Positions 52,160 to 62,635 are shown, counted from the first letter of the stretch. The stretch is 64,000 nt of DNA from CAWIVJ01 sp963839525 (GCA_963839525.1 CAWIVJ010000013.1:62001-126000), one strand, 5' to 3'. A program made the numbers and translations. The notes: generated by a model not told the origin, from the sequence alone.

Positions 52160-55100
52160 ATGGAGTTTTCAGAAGAAATAACCGATGAAATATTTAAAAT
52201 ATTTCAAGTAGAATCAGAAGAAATTATTTCAAAAATGAATAATAATCTTTTAAATTTGGAAAAAAATCCAAAAAATAAAGATTTAATTATTATGCTATTC
52301 AGGGACGCACACTCTCTAAAAGGTGCTTCCAGAATGATAGGCTTTAATAATGTTCAAACAATTGCCCATAAAATAGAAGATGTGTTGGGACTTGCTAAAG
52401 ACAACAAAATTTTATTAAATTCAAAAATTGTAGATATTTTATATAAAACAGTAGATTTTTTATCAGAATTAATTCAAAAATCTCTCATAAAAAAACAAGA
52501 AATATACAGTGAAAAGATTTCCAAGCGGCTTTCTATTCTTGATAATATAAAAGATTATGCGGAAAATGTTAATCAAAATATTGATAAAAATGATTTTGAC
52601 ATAGAATTATTTACTCAAAATATTGATAGAATTAATATTTTTCTTCCTGAAAGCCTTTCTATTTTAATGAACATAGAAAGCGGAACAGGTGGAAATTTAA
52701 TCCCAAATTTAATTTCAGTAATCAAAAATTTATACGATATTTTTCAAAAAGTGGGATCATTTAATATAAAAAACCGGCTTGAAGATATAATCGTAAAATT
52801 AGATTTTACAAGCAAAGCTTCTAATAATTTAACAACAATAGAAATAGAGGAAATCCATAAAAATCTAAATACCATAATTAGTGAACTCGCTTCTCTTTGC
52901 GAATTACATAACTTTGATTTAATCGACTATTATGGAATTGCTTTTGAAAAAACATCTAAAATACCACCGAAAATTCCTAATAAAAATACAGAACAAAATC
53001 TTGAAGTAATTCAACCGGAAGTAACGATAGAAATACCTTCAAAGGAAGAAGTTTCAGAAGATATTTTCTTAGATTTAAATCTTATTAAAAATAAAATATC
53101 CGATCTTTTACAAAATACCTCCTCTATAACAGAAATTAAAGATTTGTTGATAAACTATGAAAAAAAATGCACAAACAACAATGTAAAAAATATTTTGCAA
53201 AAAATTAAAGAATTACTCGATTTTGCAAGCAAAAATGAAGTTCTGTTTAATGAAGAAATAATTTCTGCTTTAAGAGAAAGTATTGAACATTGTGATAATG
53301 TGACAAAAAACGAAGCTGAAATTACCGATAATGAATTAATATTTCAAAGATTGGAAATTATACAACAAATATTAAACTTTAATAAAGAAAAAAATGAAAT
53401 AGGGAATTTTATTTCTCCAAGTAAAAGTAAAGAAAAAGTAATAACGGATTTTTCAGAAGTATTTAATACGGGTCCAATAAAAACCCTTCGAATTGATTCT
53501 TTAAAACTAGATTTATTAATTAATCAAATTAATGAATTAACAGTTACAAAAATAAAAACAAAAAAACATTTATTTGAATTGAATATAATAAATGAAGAAG
53601 TTAAAGAATGGCAAAAAAATTTAACAAAATTATTGAATTATCTGAAACATTATGACAAGAAATATACGCAATCAGAATTAAATAACAATTATACTCCTTT
53701 TTTTACAAAACAGCTTTTAAATCTATTCACCGATAATAATAAAAAAGTCCAGAAAATATCTTCTGATATTACAAATTTGTATAGAACTATTCAGGAAGAT
53801 AACATGAAAATGAACTTAACTGTTGATAATCTGAATAACATGGTAAAAAATATGCGGATTTTACCTCTGGCAACAGTTTTTCATCTTTTCGGCAGAATGG
53901 TAAGGGATATAGCACAGGAAAAAAATAAAGAAATTGATTTTGAAATAATCGGAAGTGAAACAAGTGCAGATAAGAAAATTATAGAAGAAATAAAAGCACC
54001 CTTAATACACATTATAAGAAATGCTATAGACCATGGAATAGAAACACCGGAAGAAAGAGTTGCTATCGGTAAAAATCCAACCGGAAAAATAATTCTTTCC
54101 GCAAAACAAGATAATAATAAGGTTATAATAGAAATAAAAGACGATGGAAGGGGTATTAATTTAGCAAAAATAAAAGAAAAAGCACTTAAAAAAGGATTTT
54201 TAACTCAAGAAGAGATAAATTCTATGAGCGATGAACAAATAACAAATGTTATTTTTGCTCCGGGATTTTCAACAGGAGATGAAATTACAAACATATCCGG
54301 TCGTGGAATTGGTTTAGATGTTGTTCAATCAAAAATTTCTCAGCTTAACGGTAAAGTAAAAATTATTTCTGAAATTAACAAAGGATGCTGTGTTCAAATA
54401 GAACTTCCTACAACAATGTCTATAATTAAAGTTTTTCTTGTTAAATCTTCAAATCAAACTTTTGCAATCCCTATGGAAGCAATAAATACTGTTTTAAGAA
54501 AAAAAGAAGATGAAATAATTTCAAAAAATAACAGAAAATCTATTATTTTTGAGAATGAAACTATTCCTTTAATTGATTTAGCAAGTATTCTAAATCTACC
54601 TAAAATTTTTAGCGACAAAGATAAAAAAACTATTTTAATTATAGAAAGTGATAATAAAATTATGTCTGTCAGTGTTGATGAGTTAATGGGCGAACAGGAA
54701 GTTTTGCTTAAAAAACTCTCTGCCCCATTTTATAAATTAAAGAAAATTTCAGGTATAACAACCCTTATTTCCGGAGATATTTGCTTAATCCTAAACATTT
54801 CTGAAATAATAAATTCTCCAGATTATTTAAAAACGTCTGAATTAACAATGAAAACAACTTTAAATAATAGTGATTTTAAAATACTGCTTGTAGATGATTC
54901 AGCAACGACAAGGACCTTAGAAAAAAACATTTTAACAAAAGCCGGTTACAACATAGAACTTGCAGAAAATCCTATTGAAGCGTTTGAAAAAATGAAAAAT
55001 AATCCATTTGATCTTATTATAAGTGACATAGAAATGCCTGAAATGAATGGAATTGAATTTCTTGAAAAACTTAAAACAAATGAAATGTTCTCTGATATTC

Positions 55101-55243
55101 CTGTTATAATTCTTAGTTCGCTAAATGAAGAATACAAAAAACTTGCAATAGATTTAGGCGCCAAAAAATACATTGTAAAAAGCGAATTTAACCAAAATGA
55201 ACTCCAAGATGCTATTATTAAAATTCTTGCCGAAAGAACCTAA
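52160..55243 (+). CDS. hybrid chemotaxis kinase CheA-REC
   Basis: A 1027-residue hybrid histidine kinase. The P1/HPt domain holds His51 (FRDAHSLKGASRMIG). A long, poorly conserved, Glu/Asn/Lys-rich middle (about 110-440) stands where P2 would be. P3 dimerisation (about 445-560), HATPase (IHIIRNAIDHGIETPEERVA, then DDGRGINL and GRGIGLDVVQ), and a CheW-like P5 domain follow. A C-terminal receiver (about 907-1027) has LLVDDSATTRT and phospho-acceptor IISDIEMPEMNG. This is the WspE/FrzE/ChpA-like layout. It should phosphorylate the REC-GGDEF protein. cheR, cheB and cheD are not in the window. Confidence 0.93.
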   Translation: MEFSEEITDEIFKIFQVESEEIISKMNNNLLNLEKNPKNKDLIIMLFRDAHSLKGASRMIGFNNVQTIAHKIEDVLGLAKDNKILLNSKIVDILYKTVDFLSELIQKSLIKKQEIYSEKISKRLSILDNIKDYAENVNQNIDKNDFDIELFTQNIDRINIFLPESLSILMNIESGTGGNLIPNLISVIKNLYDIFQKVGSFNIKNRLEDIIVKLDFTSKASNNLTTIEIEEIHKNLNTIISELASLCELHNFDLIDYYGIAFEKTSKIPPKIPNKNTEQNLEVIQPEVTIEIPSKEEVSEDIFLDLNLIKNKISDLLQNTSSITEIKDLLINYEKKCTNNNVKNILQKIKELLDFASKNEVLFNEEIISALRESIEHCDNVTKNEAEITDNELIFQRLEIIQQILNFNKEKNEIGNFISPSKSKEKVITDFSEVFNTGPIKTLRIDSLKLDLLINQINELTVTKIKTKKHLFELNIINEEVKEWQKNLTKLLNYLKHYDKKYTQSELNNNYTPFFTKQLLNLFTDNNKKVQKISSDITNLYRTIQEDNMKMNLTVDNLNNMVKNMRILPLATVFHLFGRMVRDIAQEKNKEIDFEIIGSETSADKKIIEEIKAPLIHIIRNAIDHGIETPEERVAIGKNPTGKIILSAKQDNNKVIIEIKDDGRGINLAKIKEKALKKGFLTQEEINSMSDEQITNVIFAPGFSTGDEITNISGRGIGLDVVQSKISQLNGKVKIISEINKGCCVQIELPTTMSIIKVFLVKSSNQTFAIPMEAINTVLRKKEDEIISKNNRKSIIFENETIPLIDLASILNLPKIFSDKDKKTILIIESDNKIMSVSVDELMGEQEVLLKKLSAPFYKLKKISGITTLISGDICLILNISEIINSPDYLKTSELTMKTTLNNSDFKILLVDDSATTRTLEKNILTKAGYNIELAENPIEAFEKMKNNPFDLIISDIEMPEMNGIEFLEKLKTNEMFSDIPVIILSSLNEEYKKLAIDLGAKKYIVKSEFNQNELQDAIIKILAERT

Positions 55244-55246
55244 TTG

Positions 55247-55822
55247 CTAGTCAACTAACATACTATTATAAATATCAATTGTTGACTGATAAATTTTCAA
55301 ACCTCTTACCACAAGACTTTTTATTATTTCTTTGTAGCAAAGAAAAAGAGCTTTGTTAAATCCGTTTTCTTCTTTTAAAAACATTAAAACTTTATCTCTA
55401 AAGTCTAAGTCCCTTGTATTAGGCTCGATTTTGTCTGCAAGAAAAACAATTTTTTCAAAATCGCTCATATCAAGCTTGCCTAAAGTGTGCCAACGAATTG
55501 CGGATAAAATTTCGTTATCTTCAATCCCAAATTCTGTTTTCGCTAAATATGCACTTACAGGGGCATGTATTAATTTTGTATTTGCAAGTTCTTTCTCATC
55601 AAGATTAAGATTTTGGGCTATTTCAACCATTTTCTCTTTATCCAAACATTTTGCACAATCATGCAAAAGCCCAGCTATATAAGCCTTTTTAGTGTCCAAA
55701 TTAAATTGTTCTGCTAACTCTGCTGCGCATTGAGCACATCCGAGCGAATGCAGTAATCGCTGTTCATCTAAATTTCCTTTAAGCCAAAACATGGCTTTTT
55801 CATTCGTCTTTGTACAATTCAT
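55247..55822 (-). CDS. yqeK: YqeK HD-domain phosphohydrolase (Ap4A hydrolase)
   Basis: A 191-residue HD-domain protein of the YqeK family, symmetrical Ap4A hydrolases. HSLGCAQCAAELAEQFNL and AGLLHDCAKCLDKEKM (HD motif) are visible, with HAPVSAYLAK and RWHTLGKLDMSDFEKIVFLA, DKIEPNTRD, giving the family's extra metal ligands. It overlaps nadD by 23 bases, the standard nadD-yqeK pairing, and ends 3 bases from the convergent cheA-like gene. Confidence 0.93.
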   Translation of the reverse strand: MNCTKTNEKAMFWLKGNLDEQRLLHSLGCAQCAAELAEQFNLDTKKAYIAGLLHDCAKCLDKEKMVEIAQNLNLDEKELANTKLIHAPVSAYLAKTEFGIEDNEILSAIRWHTLGKLDMSDFEKIVFLADKIEPNTRDLDFRDKVLMFLKEENGFNKALFLCYKEIIKSLVVRGLKIYQSTIDIYNSMLVD

Positions 55823-56393
55823 TTTCTATCATATACTCCAAAACCGCTGGTGGAACTAAACCACTTACCGATTGTCCTTGTGCTAACTTTTCTCTTACCA
55901 TTGAAGAAGAAATATCTATTGATTTCATTTGGGCCATACTATATTTATAACCTTTATAATGTAATAATGCAAGTCTGTCCTTGTCAACTTCATTTTCCCT
56001 CGGAAAAACCAAAAAATGTACTAATTCTTTTAGCTTATCAGCTTCAAACCATTCAGTTATCTCCCTGAAAGCATCAAACCCTATTATAAATCCTATTTTG
56101 CCTTCAATTTTGTATCTTTTGTATAATGCCTCAATTGTATAGTAAGTATAAGAAAATCTTTCATTTTGAAATTCAATATTGCTTATACCGAAGAAACTCT
56201 CACCTGCAACTGCAAGCTTAACCATCTGAAAACGGTGATTAGACATTTCATCATCATAATCTTTATGCGGCGGTTTATAAGCAGGGATAAATAATATTGT
56301 ATCATAATCATAAGTATCTTTTACATAGTTCGCCATAGCCAAATGAGCATTATGTATAGGATTAAATGTGCCTTGAAATACACATAATTTCAT
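55800..56393 (-). CDS. nadD: nicotinate-nucleotide adenylyltransferase
   Basis: A 197-residue NaMN adenylyltransferase (deamido-NAD synthesis). The nucleotidyl-transferase signature is GTFNPIHNAHLAMANYVK (HNAH in place of HxGH), the C-terminal ISSSMVREKL motif is intact, and FIPAYKPPHKD is the substrate loop. It is upstream of and overlapping yqeK. No sequence oddity. Confidence 0.95.
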   Translation of the reverse strand: MKLCVFQGTFNPIHNAHLAMANYVKDTYDYDTILFIPAYKPPHKDYDDEMSNHRFQMVKLAVAGESFFGISNIEFQNERFSYTYYTIEALYKRYKIEGKIGFIIGFDAFREITEWFEADKLKELVHFLVFPRENEVDKDRLALLHYKGYKYSMAQMKSIDISSSMVREKLAQGQSVSGLVPPAVLEYMIENELYKDE

Positions 56394-56427
56394 TTTTTTT
56401 ACTCTCCTACTAACTTGCTAATAATAA

Positions 56428-57291
56428 TTATATAGCAAAATTATAATAATTGGAAACTTTTAATTCAAAAAGAGAAGAAATAAAATCACAATACTTTTTC
56501 CGTGATTTTTCACCGCTTAAAATTATATCTGCACTTTTTGCACAAGGATGAACATAAATTCGAGCTTTTTGAAATGCATTCTCAAATACTTCATACGCGG
56601 CATCACCTAAATTTCTTTGTTTTGCCCGCTCAAAAAACCTCTCTTTTTGAACTGATTTATCAACATCTACATAGATTTTAAAATCAAAAATATCAGAAAT
56701 TTCTTCATTAAGCGCATAAATTCCTTCTGCAATTATTATTGGCGAAGGTTTTGCAAGTTTATAAGAATCAAATCTCTTAGCAGTTCCCGACATGTCGTAT
56801 TTTGGCAAGAAAACTTCTTGATTGTTTAGAAGCATTTGTATGTGTTCTTTCATTAATTTTAATTCTATTGCCTGAGGGGTATCCAAATCATAATTCCTTG
56901 TAAATTCAGCAAAAGAACCTGCAAGCTTAACTTCTTTTGAACGGTCGTAATAATAATCGTCCGTATTAATTCTTGTTACGCTGTTTTTCAAATTTTTTGT
57001 AAACTTTCTAACAGTCTTAATAGAATCCAGGACTATTGTTGACTTTCCGCTGGCAGTTTCTCCGCAAAATCCTATAGAAACAGGTCGAGAAACCATGCCG
57101 GACAAAAATACAGCTATTTTTTTAACAACATCCGGAGAAATTTTTATAAAAATAGAATCTGCAGAATTTAGTTCTTTTAAAAACAAGTCATTTAAAGCTT
57201 TTTCTAACTTTTGAAAACGAGACTGATAAATTGGGTTAGAAACGCAATTTAGTTTAATATTTTCTACATTAACTTCAGCAATATTTACCAC
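56428..57291 (-). CDS. uridine kinase / phosphoribulokinase-like P-loop kinase
   Basis: A 287-residue P-loop kinase. Walker A GETASGKST begins at residue 77, after a 70-residue N-terminal extension that uridine kinases normally lack. Other parts: RINTDDYYYDRS, FTRNYDLDTPQAIELKLMKE, LPKYDMSGTAKRFDSYK (uridine-kinase-like YD motif) and PIIIAEGIYALNEE (Walker B area). Phosphorylation of uridine or cytidine is likely; another small substrate is possible. It lies 34 bases upstream of nadD on the same strand. Confidence 0.8.
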   Translation of the reverse strand: MVNIAEVNVENIKLNCVSNPIYQSRFQKLEKALNDLFLKELNSADSIFIKISPDVVKKIAVFLSGMVSRPVSIGFCGETASGKSTIVLDSIKTVRKFTKNLKNSVTRINTDDYYYDRSKEVKLAGSFAEFTRNYDLDTPQAIELKLMKEHIQMLLNNQEVFLPKYDMSGTAKRFDSYKLAKPSPIIIAEGIYALNEEISDIFDFKIYVDVDKSVQKERFFERAKQRNLGDAAYEVFENAFQKARIYVHPCAKSADIILSGEKSRKKYCDFISSLFELKVSNYYNFAI

Positions 57292-57410
57292 TTTAAGTCC
57301 TTGTTAGATTGTAAAAATATTTATTTCCTACATTAAAACCGGAAAAAAACTTTTTTTGCTAAAAAATCACCTTTTCTTGACAATTCTTTACGTAAAATAA
57401 CTAGTTATTA

Positions 57411-57645
57411 TTACCTAAACGACCTGATAGCAACAAGAATTTTCGCAGCTACCCTGTGAGGCTGTATTGCCTCTTTTACAAGGTTTGAGATATTTTTGGT
57501 TCTGAATATTATTGTTGAGCCAAAATCTTCAGAACAGGATGTCATTATATCTTTTAAGTTTTCAATGTTTTCAAAAGTATTCTTTTCTGTTAAGGTTCTT
57601 TTGATTACATAAAATATTTGGTTGTGGAATAAAAGATACCTTCAT
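57411..57645 (-). pseudogene. internally deleted copy of the AAA+-like tandem gene
   Basis: It starts MKVSFIPQPNILCNQKNLNR (57645), like the tandem copies, then jumps directly to NTFENIENLKDIMTSCSEDF and ends IQPHRVAAKILVAIRSFR at 57411. The C-terminal part is closer to the 62655-63691 gene (AAKILVAIRSF) than to the neighbouring copies. It is therefore a recombination product of two family members, with the whole middle missing and the frame broken at the junction. Confidence 0.75.
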
Positions 57646-57734
57646 TTTACCTGCGCTTTCACACTTTACTTTTCATTCATATTAAAACAAAATGACTTTA
57701 ATTATTGCTAGCAAGTTATCTCTATCAATAGGAA

Positions 57735-58834
57735 TTAATTTGCATTCTCTTTTACTCCTTGCTGTTTATTTTTGTTTTTTATTAGATAAATCGCTCCTGC
57801 AACAGCTGCACCTATAGCAACTAATATTGCTGTTACTTTAAAAGCTTTTGAAAACTTGGAAGCTTTTTCTATTCCTTCTGATATATTTTCTCCTTTTTTA
57901 GGTATATCGGCTTCTATATCAGAATTTTTAGGAACATTCAAATCAGGTGTTTCTTTATTTTTTACTTTTGGCTCTTCTACTTTTTCAGGTTCTTTTTCAA
58001 TATTTTTGGGTTGAGTTTTTTTAAGATCTTCTATTTTAAAAACTGTTGTTTTAGTAGTTTTTTGAGGACGCATGCTGGAATTTTTAATGCCGAGATTTTC
58101 CCAAAAGTTGTTATATAAATCAAATGCTTCTTGTTTAATCAGAACTATGATTTTAGCACCAACCCTGTGAGGCTGTACCGTTTCTTTTACAAGCTTTGAG
58201 ATATCTTTGGTTCTGAATATTATTGTTGAGCCAAAATCTCTTGCAGCAACGGTTCATTATATCTTTTAAACTGGCTATATTTCAGGTGTGTTTTTTCCTT
58301 CCGTTATTAAATTCTCAAAATCTTCTGCATATATTAAAGTTCTTCTTCCTGTTTTGTTAAATTCATCTTTTGCTTTTTTAGAGTATTCATGTGCCTTAAT
58401 CCATGCATTAAAGATTCATTATTTTCACCTGCAACTTTTACAAAATTAGTATCTGAGTCTTTGACTGCGGTCTCACCCGCCCAGTCAATCAAATCCTTTG
58501 ACACATTGTCGTCTGCATAAATAAGCATAACACAATTAGGCATTTCCACTTCCGGTTTCTTTAATCCTTTATTTATTACAAAACGGTCTAAAAGGTCAAA
58601 TTGCAAGCGGTATTTAATTTTATGAATTTCTTCGGCAGCATCGATTAGAGACTGGTTTTTAGTTTGTTTGATATATTTCATTCTTAAGTCTTCGCCGTCT
58701 TCTTCAGAACTTTTAAATGAAACTGTTAAACTGTCTTTATTTGTATCTCTAAAAGTCCTTGTAAAAGAACTCTTTCTGTTAAGGTTATTTTGATTACATA
58801 AAATATTTGGTTGTGGAATAAAAGATACCTTCAT
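57735..58834 (-). pseudogene. AAA+-like pseudo-ATPase, tandem copy 1 (frameshifted)
   Basis: Copy 1 of a roughly 1.19 kb tandem unit. The N-terminal frame (58834 to 58334) reads MKVSFIPQPNILCNQNNLNR, TVSFKSSEEDGEDLRM, MPNCVMLIYADDNVSKDLID, then is lost after NNESLMHGLRHMN. The rest is recoverable in other frames (NKTGRRTLIYAEDFENLITE near 58340) with at least three indels. A final open part (58073-57735) encodes the MRPQKTTKTTVFKIEDLKK linker and the C-terminal membrane helix (AILVAIGAAVAGAIYLI). The AAA+ relation comes from alignment by eye to the 61299-62635 gene. Not translatable as one protein. Confidence 0.75.
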
Positions 58835-58923
58835 TTTACCTACACTTTCACACTTTACTTTTCATTCATATTAAAACAAAATGACTTTAATTATTGCTAG
58901 CAAGTTATCTCTATCAATAGGAA

Positions 58924-60022
58924 TTAATTTGCATTCTCTTTTACTCCTTGCTGTTTATTTTTGTTTTTTATTAGATAAATCGCTCCTGCAACAGCTGCAC
59001 CTATAGCAACTAATATTGCTGTTACTTTAAAAGCTTTTGAGAACTTGGAAGCTTTTTCTATTCCTTCTGATATATTTTCTCCTTTTTTAGGTATATCGGC
59101 TTCTATATCAGAATTTTTAGGAACATTCAAATCAGGTGTTTCTTTATTTTTTACTTTTGGCTCTTCTACTTTTTCAGGTTCTTTTTCAATATTTTTGGGT
59201 TGAGTTTTTTTAAGATCTTCTATTTTAAAAACTGTTGTTTTAGTAGTTTTTTGAGGACGCATGCTGGAATTTTTAATGCCGAGATTTTCCCAAAAGTTGT
59301 TATATAAATCAAATGCTTCTTGTTTAATCAGAACTATGATTTTAGCACCAACCCTGTGAGGCTGTACCGTTTCTTTTACAAGTTTTGAGATATCTTTGGT
59401 TCTGAATATTATTGTTGAGCCAAAATCTTCAGAACAGGATGTCATTATATCTTTTAAACTGGCAATATTTTCAAAAGTATTTTTTCCTTCAGTTATTAAT
59501 CTTTCAAAATCTTCTGCATATATTAAAGTTCTTCTTCCTGTTTTGTTAAAAATATCTTTTGCTTCATTAAGAAGTTTTCCACAGCCCCCGTTGTAATACT
59601 GATTCATTATTTTCACCTGCAACTTTTACAAAATTAGTATCTGAGTCTTTGACTGCGGTCTCACCCGCCCAGTCAATCAAATCCTTTGACACATTGTCGT
59701 CTGCATAAATAAGCATAACACAATTAGGCATTTCCACTTCCGGTTTCTTTAATCCTTTATTTATTACAAAACGGTCTAAAAGGTCAAATTGCAAGCGGTA
59801 TTTAATTTTATGAATTTCTTCGGCAGCATCGATTAGAGACTGGTTTTTAGTTTGTTTGATATATTTCATTCTTAAGTCTTCGCCGTCTTCTTCAGAACTT
59901 TTAAATGAAACTGTTAAACTGTCTTTATTTGTATCTCTAAAAGTCCTTGTAAAAGAACTCTTTCTGTTAAGGTTATTTTGATTACATAAAATATTTGGTT
60001 GTGGAATAAAAGATACCTTCAT
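58924..60022 (-). pseudogene. AAA+-like pseudo-ATPase with C-terminal membrane helix, tandem copy 2 (one frameshift)
   Basis: The best-preserved tandem copy. Frame 1 (60022 to 59567) and frame 2 (59622 to 58924) join if one G is removed from the GGGGG run near 59585-59589, giving about 365 residues. Order: N-terminal VSFKSS motif (F40); Walker-A-equivalent segment MPNCVMLIYADDNVSKD with no GxxxxGK; Walker-B-equivalent GRRTLIYAEDFERLI, lacking the DE pair; sensor-1-like DFGSTIIFRTKDIS; a Lys/Glu/Pro-rich linker; one membrane helix (about VTAILVAIGAAVAGAIYLI); basic tail. It looks like an AAA+ fold that has lost nucleotide hydrolysis and become membrane-anchored. The single homopolymer shift could also be a sequencing or phase-variation event. 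Confidence 0.75.
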
Positions 60023-60111
60023 TTTACCTACACTTTCACACTTTACTTTTCATTCATATTAAAACAAAATGACTTTAATTATTGCTAGCAAGTTATCTCT
60101 ATCAATAGGAA

Positions 60112-61210
60112 TTAATTTGCATTCTCTTTTACTCCTTGCTGTTTATTTTTGTTTTTTATTAGATAAATCGCTCCTGCAACAGCTGCACCTATAGCAACTA
60201 ATATTGCTGTTACTTTAAAAGCTTTTGAAAACTTGGAAGCTTTTTCTATTCCTTCTGATATATTTTCTCCTTTTTTAGGTATATCGGCTTCTATATCAGA
60301 ATTTTTAGGAACATTAAAATCAGGTGTTTCTTTATTTTTTACTTTTGGCTTTTCTACCTTTTTAGGTTCTTTTTCAATATTTTTGGGTTGAGTTTTTTTA
60401 AAAATCTTCTATTTTAAAAACTGTTGTTTTAGTAGTTTTTTGAGGGCGCATGCTTTGAAAAGCAGTTTTTTTATTTGATTACTAAATAATTATTATACAA
60501 ATTGAAAGAGTCTTGTCCGATAGGGTACGTATAATTTTAGAATTCAACTCTATAATTCCTAGTTGCATCAGGAATAAGCTTCTAAAGGTATTTTTAGTTC
60601 TAAAAATTATTGTTGCACTATAACCCAAAGTATGATCTGCACAAGAATGCCATTATACTATGCAAACCAGTATTTTCATAGAAAGTATTATTTCCTTAAT
60701 GTTTATTATTCTATCAAAACCTTCTACATATATTAAGGTTCTTTTTTTAGTTTATTGCAAAATTATTTTTTGCTTCTTTGAGTGTTTTATACAATCCTCG
60801 TACTAAAGCTTCATTATTTTTATCTTCATTCTAGCTATTTTGACAAAATTAACATCGATTTTGAGCATTTTCACTCACCCAATCAATTAAATTTCTTGAT
60901 ACATCCATCTTGATCAATCAGCATCATACAGTTTGGTACATGCATTTCGTCTCTTTTATCTACTTTATTCATTTGCAATACGGCTCTATAAGATCGGTTT
61001 GCAAGCGGTCTTTTAATTTTTTCAACAGCTTCTTTTGCCACAACTAAGATGATTATCACTTGATTCATAATTTATCAGAAACTACGCCTCACCAGAATTA
61101 AATGAAACTGTTAAATTGTCTTTATATGGACCTCTAAAAGTCATTTAAAAGAACTCTTATTCAAAGAGTCTGATTACATAAGATAATGGCGCGACTAAAG
61201 ATACTTTCAT
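60112..61210 (-). pseudogene. AAA+-like pseudo-ATPase, tandem copy 3 (heavily decayed)
   Basis: The C-terminal part (60112-60450: linker and membrane helix, ending KENAN) is nearly identical to copies 1 and 2, but the rest (60450-61210) has diverged with many indels. Recognisable pieces are HVPNCMMLIDQDG near 60910-60950 and a start codon region at 61210 (MKVS). It is the oldest copy of the array, or one that has lost selection first. Confidence 0.7.
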
Positions 61211-61298
61211 TTTACCTACACTTTCACACTTTACTTTTCATTCATATTAAAACAAAAATGTTTAATTTATTGCTAGCCCTGTTGGGCTATATTAATAA

Positions 61299-62635
61299 CT
61301 AAGTCATAAATTTTCTAACGTCATCATCAAAACGTTTTTTATCTTCCCAAGTTATGGTTGGTGAGTCGTCATCCTGTAACGCTCCATTACTCTGAAACGT
61401 TTTTTTCATTCTTTTTTTGATTGTATTTAAAATATCATCCTGAGATATTACACTTTTCTTTTCATCGCCGGTTCCGAAAGTATAATTAATGACCTTTTAA
61501 TTTGGGAATTACTGTATATGCCGCCCCGTTCTTTGCCTGTTTTAATCAAAGTATCAGCCAGAGTTTCATAATTTATATTTCCGATTACAGGTTTCCCCCT
61601 CAAGTAATGTTGAAAAACTTCAATTGTACCTTTTTCGTTTGGCGGATCGACAGAAATTATAACCGGGAAGGTTTGTTTAACATCAACACCCAGTGCAGAC
61701 GGATGATTGGTTGCTCCAAAAATTGTACAGTGAAATTTTTTTGAACAGGTTTTAGCAAAATTTTCAAAATTCTTCTTATTATAGAACATGATCTAATAAA
61801 TTTATCAATTTCATCAATATACAAAATTGTTCTTGTTTTTTCGTTGTAAATCTCATTACGGCTTTCAGATGCTTCTTTTTTCATTATTTATAAAATTGTT
61901 GTTCTTTCTTATCATCAATTGATTAAATCATGTCATCTTTTCAATAGGAATTAATTTACACCCCGTTTCTTGAGCCAAAGCTTCTGCAAAAGTTGATTTT
62001 CCGTTTCCGGTTGGACCAAAGAAAAGAAAACTTCCCGGTATCTTGACTTTTTTACCTTCTTTTTCGGCATCTATGTTTTTAAAAAAGAATTTTTCAAGAA
62101 CATTTTTCACATCTTGATACCCTGCAATCCTATCGAATCCTACTAATTCCAGATCGGGATTTTGCTTTTTAATTTTTTCATGTCTTTTTATAAAATGAAC
62201 TTTATCATGCTGTTCCAGTTCAACAGGTAAATTTTCTGCATATAATCTGTTTGTGCCTGCTTCTATCCTGGCTTTATCAACAGCATCTTTTAATTCTGAA
62301 AGTGTCATATTTTTTGCTTTAATCTCGGTGTTATCCACTCTTCTTATTTTTCTTTTTTGCAAAAAATATTTAGCTTCAATATCATCTCTCATTTTTTGTG
62401 CTTTTCCCACTATTTCTTCAAAAGAACCTTCCAATTCAAGTAACCGATTATTTCTTGCTTCTATTGAAGTTTTTATTTTTTTTCCTGTTGTTTCTATTAA
62501 ATTTGCCGCCACTTCTTCACCAAATCCTTTTATTCCGGCAAATGAAATATTTAAAGGAGAATTAACCTGTCTTGAAATATGATTATTGCTGATATTTTTT
62601 TTAATTTGATAATTACTAATTTGTTGTATTTTCAT
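61299..62635 (-). pseudogene. AAA+ ATPase with N-terminal SFAG motif, frameshifted
   Basis: From the ATG at 62635 (AAGGA before it) the frame reads an N-terminal tag (NISFAG, F32), a coiled-coil-like region (about 40-130), then a classical AAA core: LVGFDRIAGYQDVKNVLEKF, Walker A FFGPTGNGKSTFAEALAQ (about 222), and stops at 61928 after KLIPIEKMT. The rest continues in other frames: Walker B TRTILYIDEIDKFI (near 61815), sensor 1 TIFGATNHPSALG (near 61715), sensor-2 region GGIYSNSQIKR (near 61500) and a C-terminal lid ending KFMT at 61299. At least three indels. The FtsH-type RPGRFDR arginine-finger stretch is not present after sensor 1. Confidence 0.75.

Larger units (their letters stand above)
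57603..61276. repeat. tandem array of about 1.19 kb units
   Basis: The anchor GATTACAT recurs at 57603, 58792, 59980 and 61172 (spacings 1189, 1188 and 1192), each followed by the same MKVS start region, promoter-side sequence and TTACTTTTCATTCATATTAA. Copies 1 and 2 are almost identical over long stretches; copy 3 has diverged in its 5' half. The common sequence ends near GCTAGC at 61276. Each unit's end (TGCAAATTAATTCCTATTGA) is also nearly identical to a stretch just after Walker A in the 61299-62635 gene, suggesting recombination between them. Confidence 0.85.

Noticed and set aside
57603..61276. CRISPR array
   Set aside because: The repeats are about 1.19 kb coding units, not short repeats with spacers, and no cas gene is present.
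61502..61744. Plus-strand ORF of 80 codons inside the AAA+ gene
   Set aside because: Antisense to the recognisable sensor-1 and lid sequence; no ribosome site.
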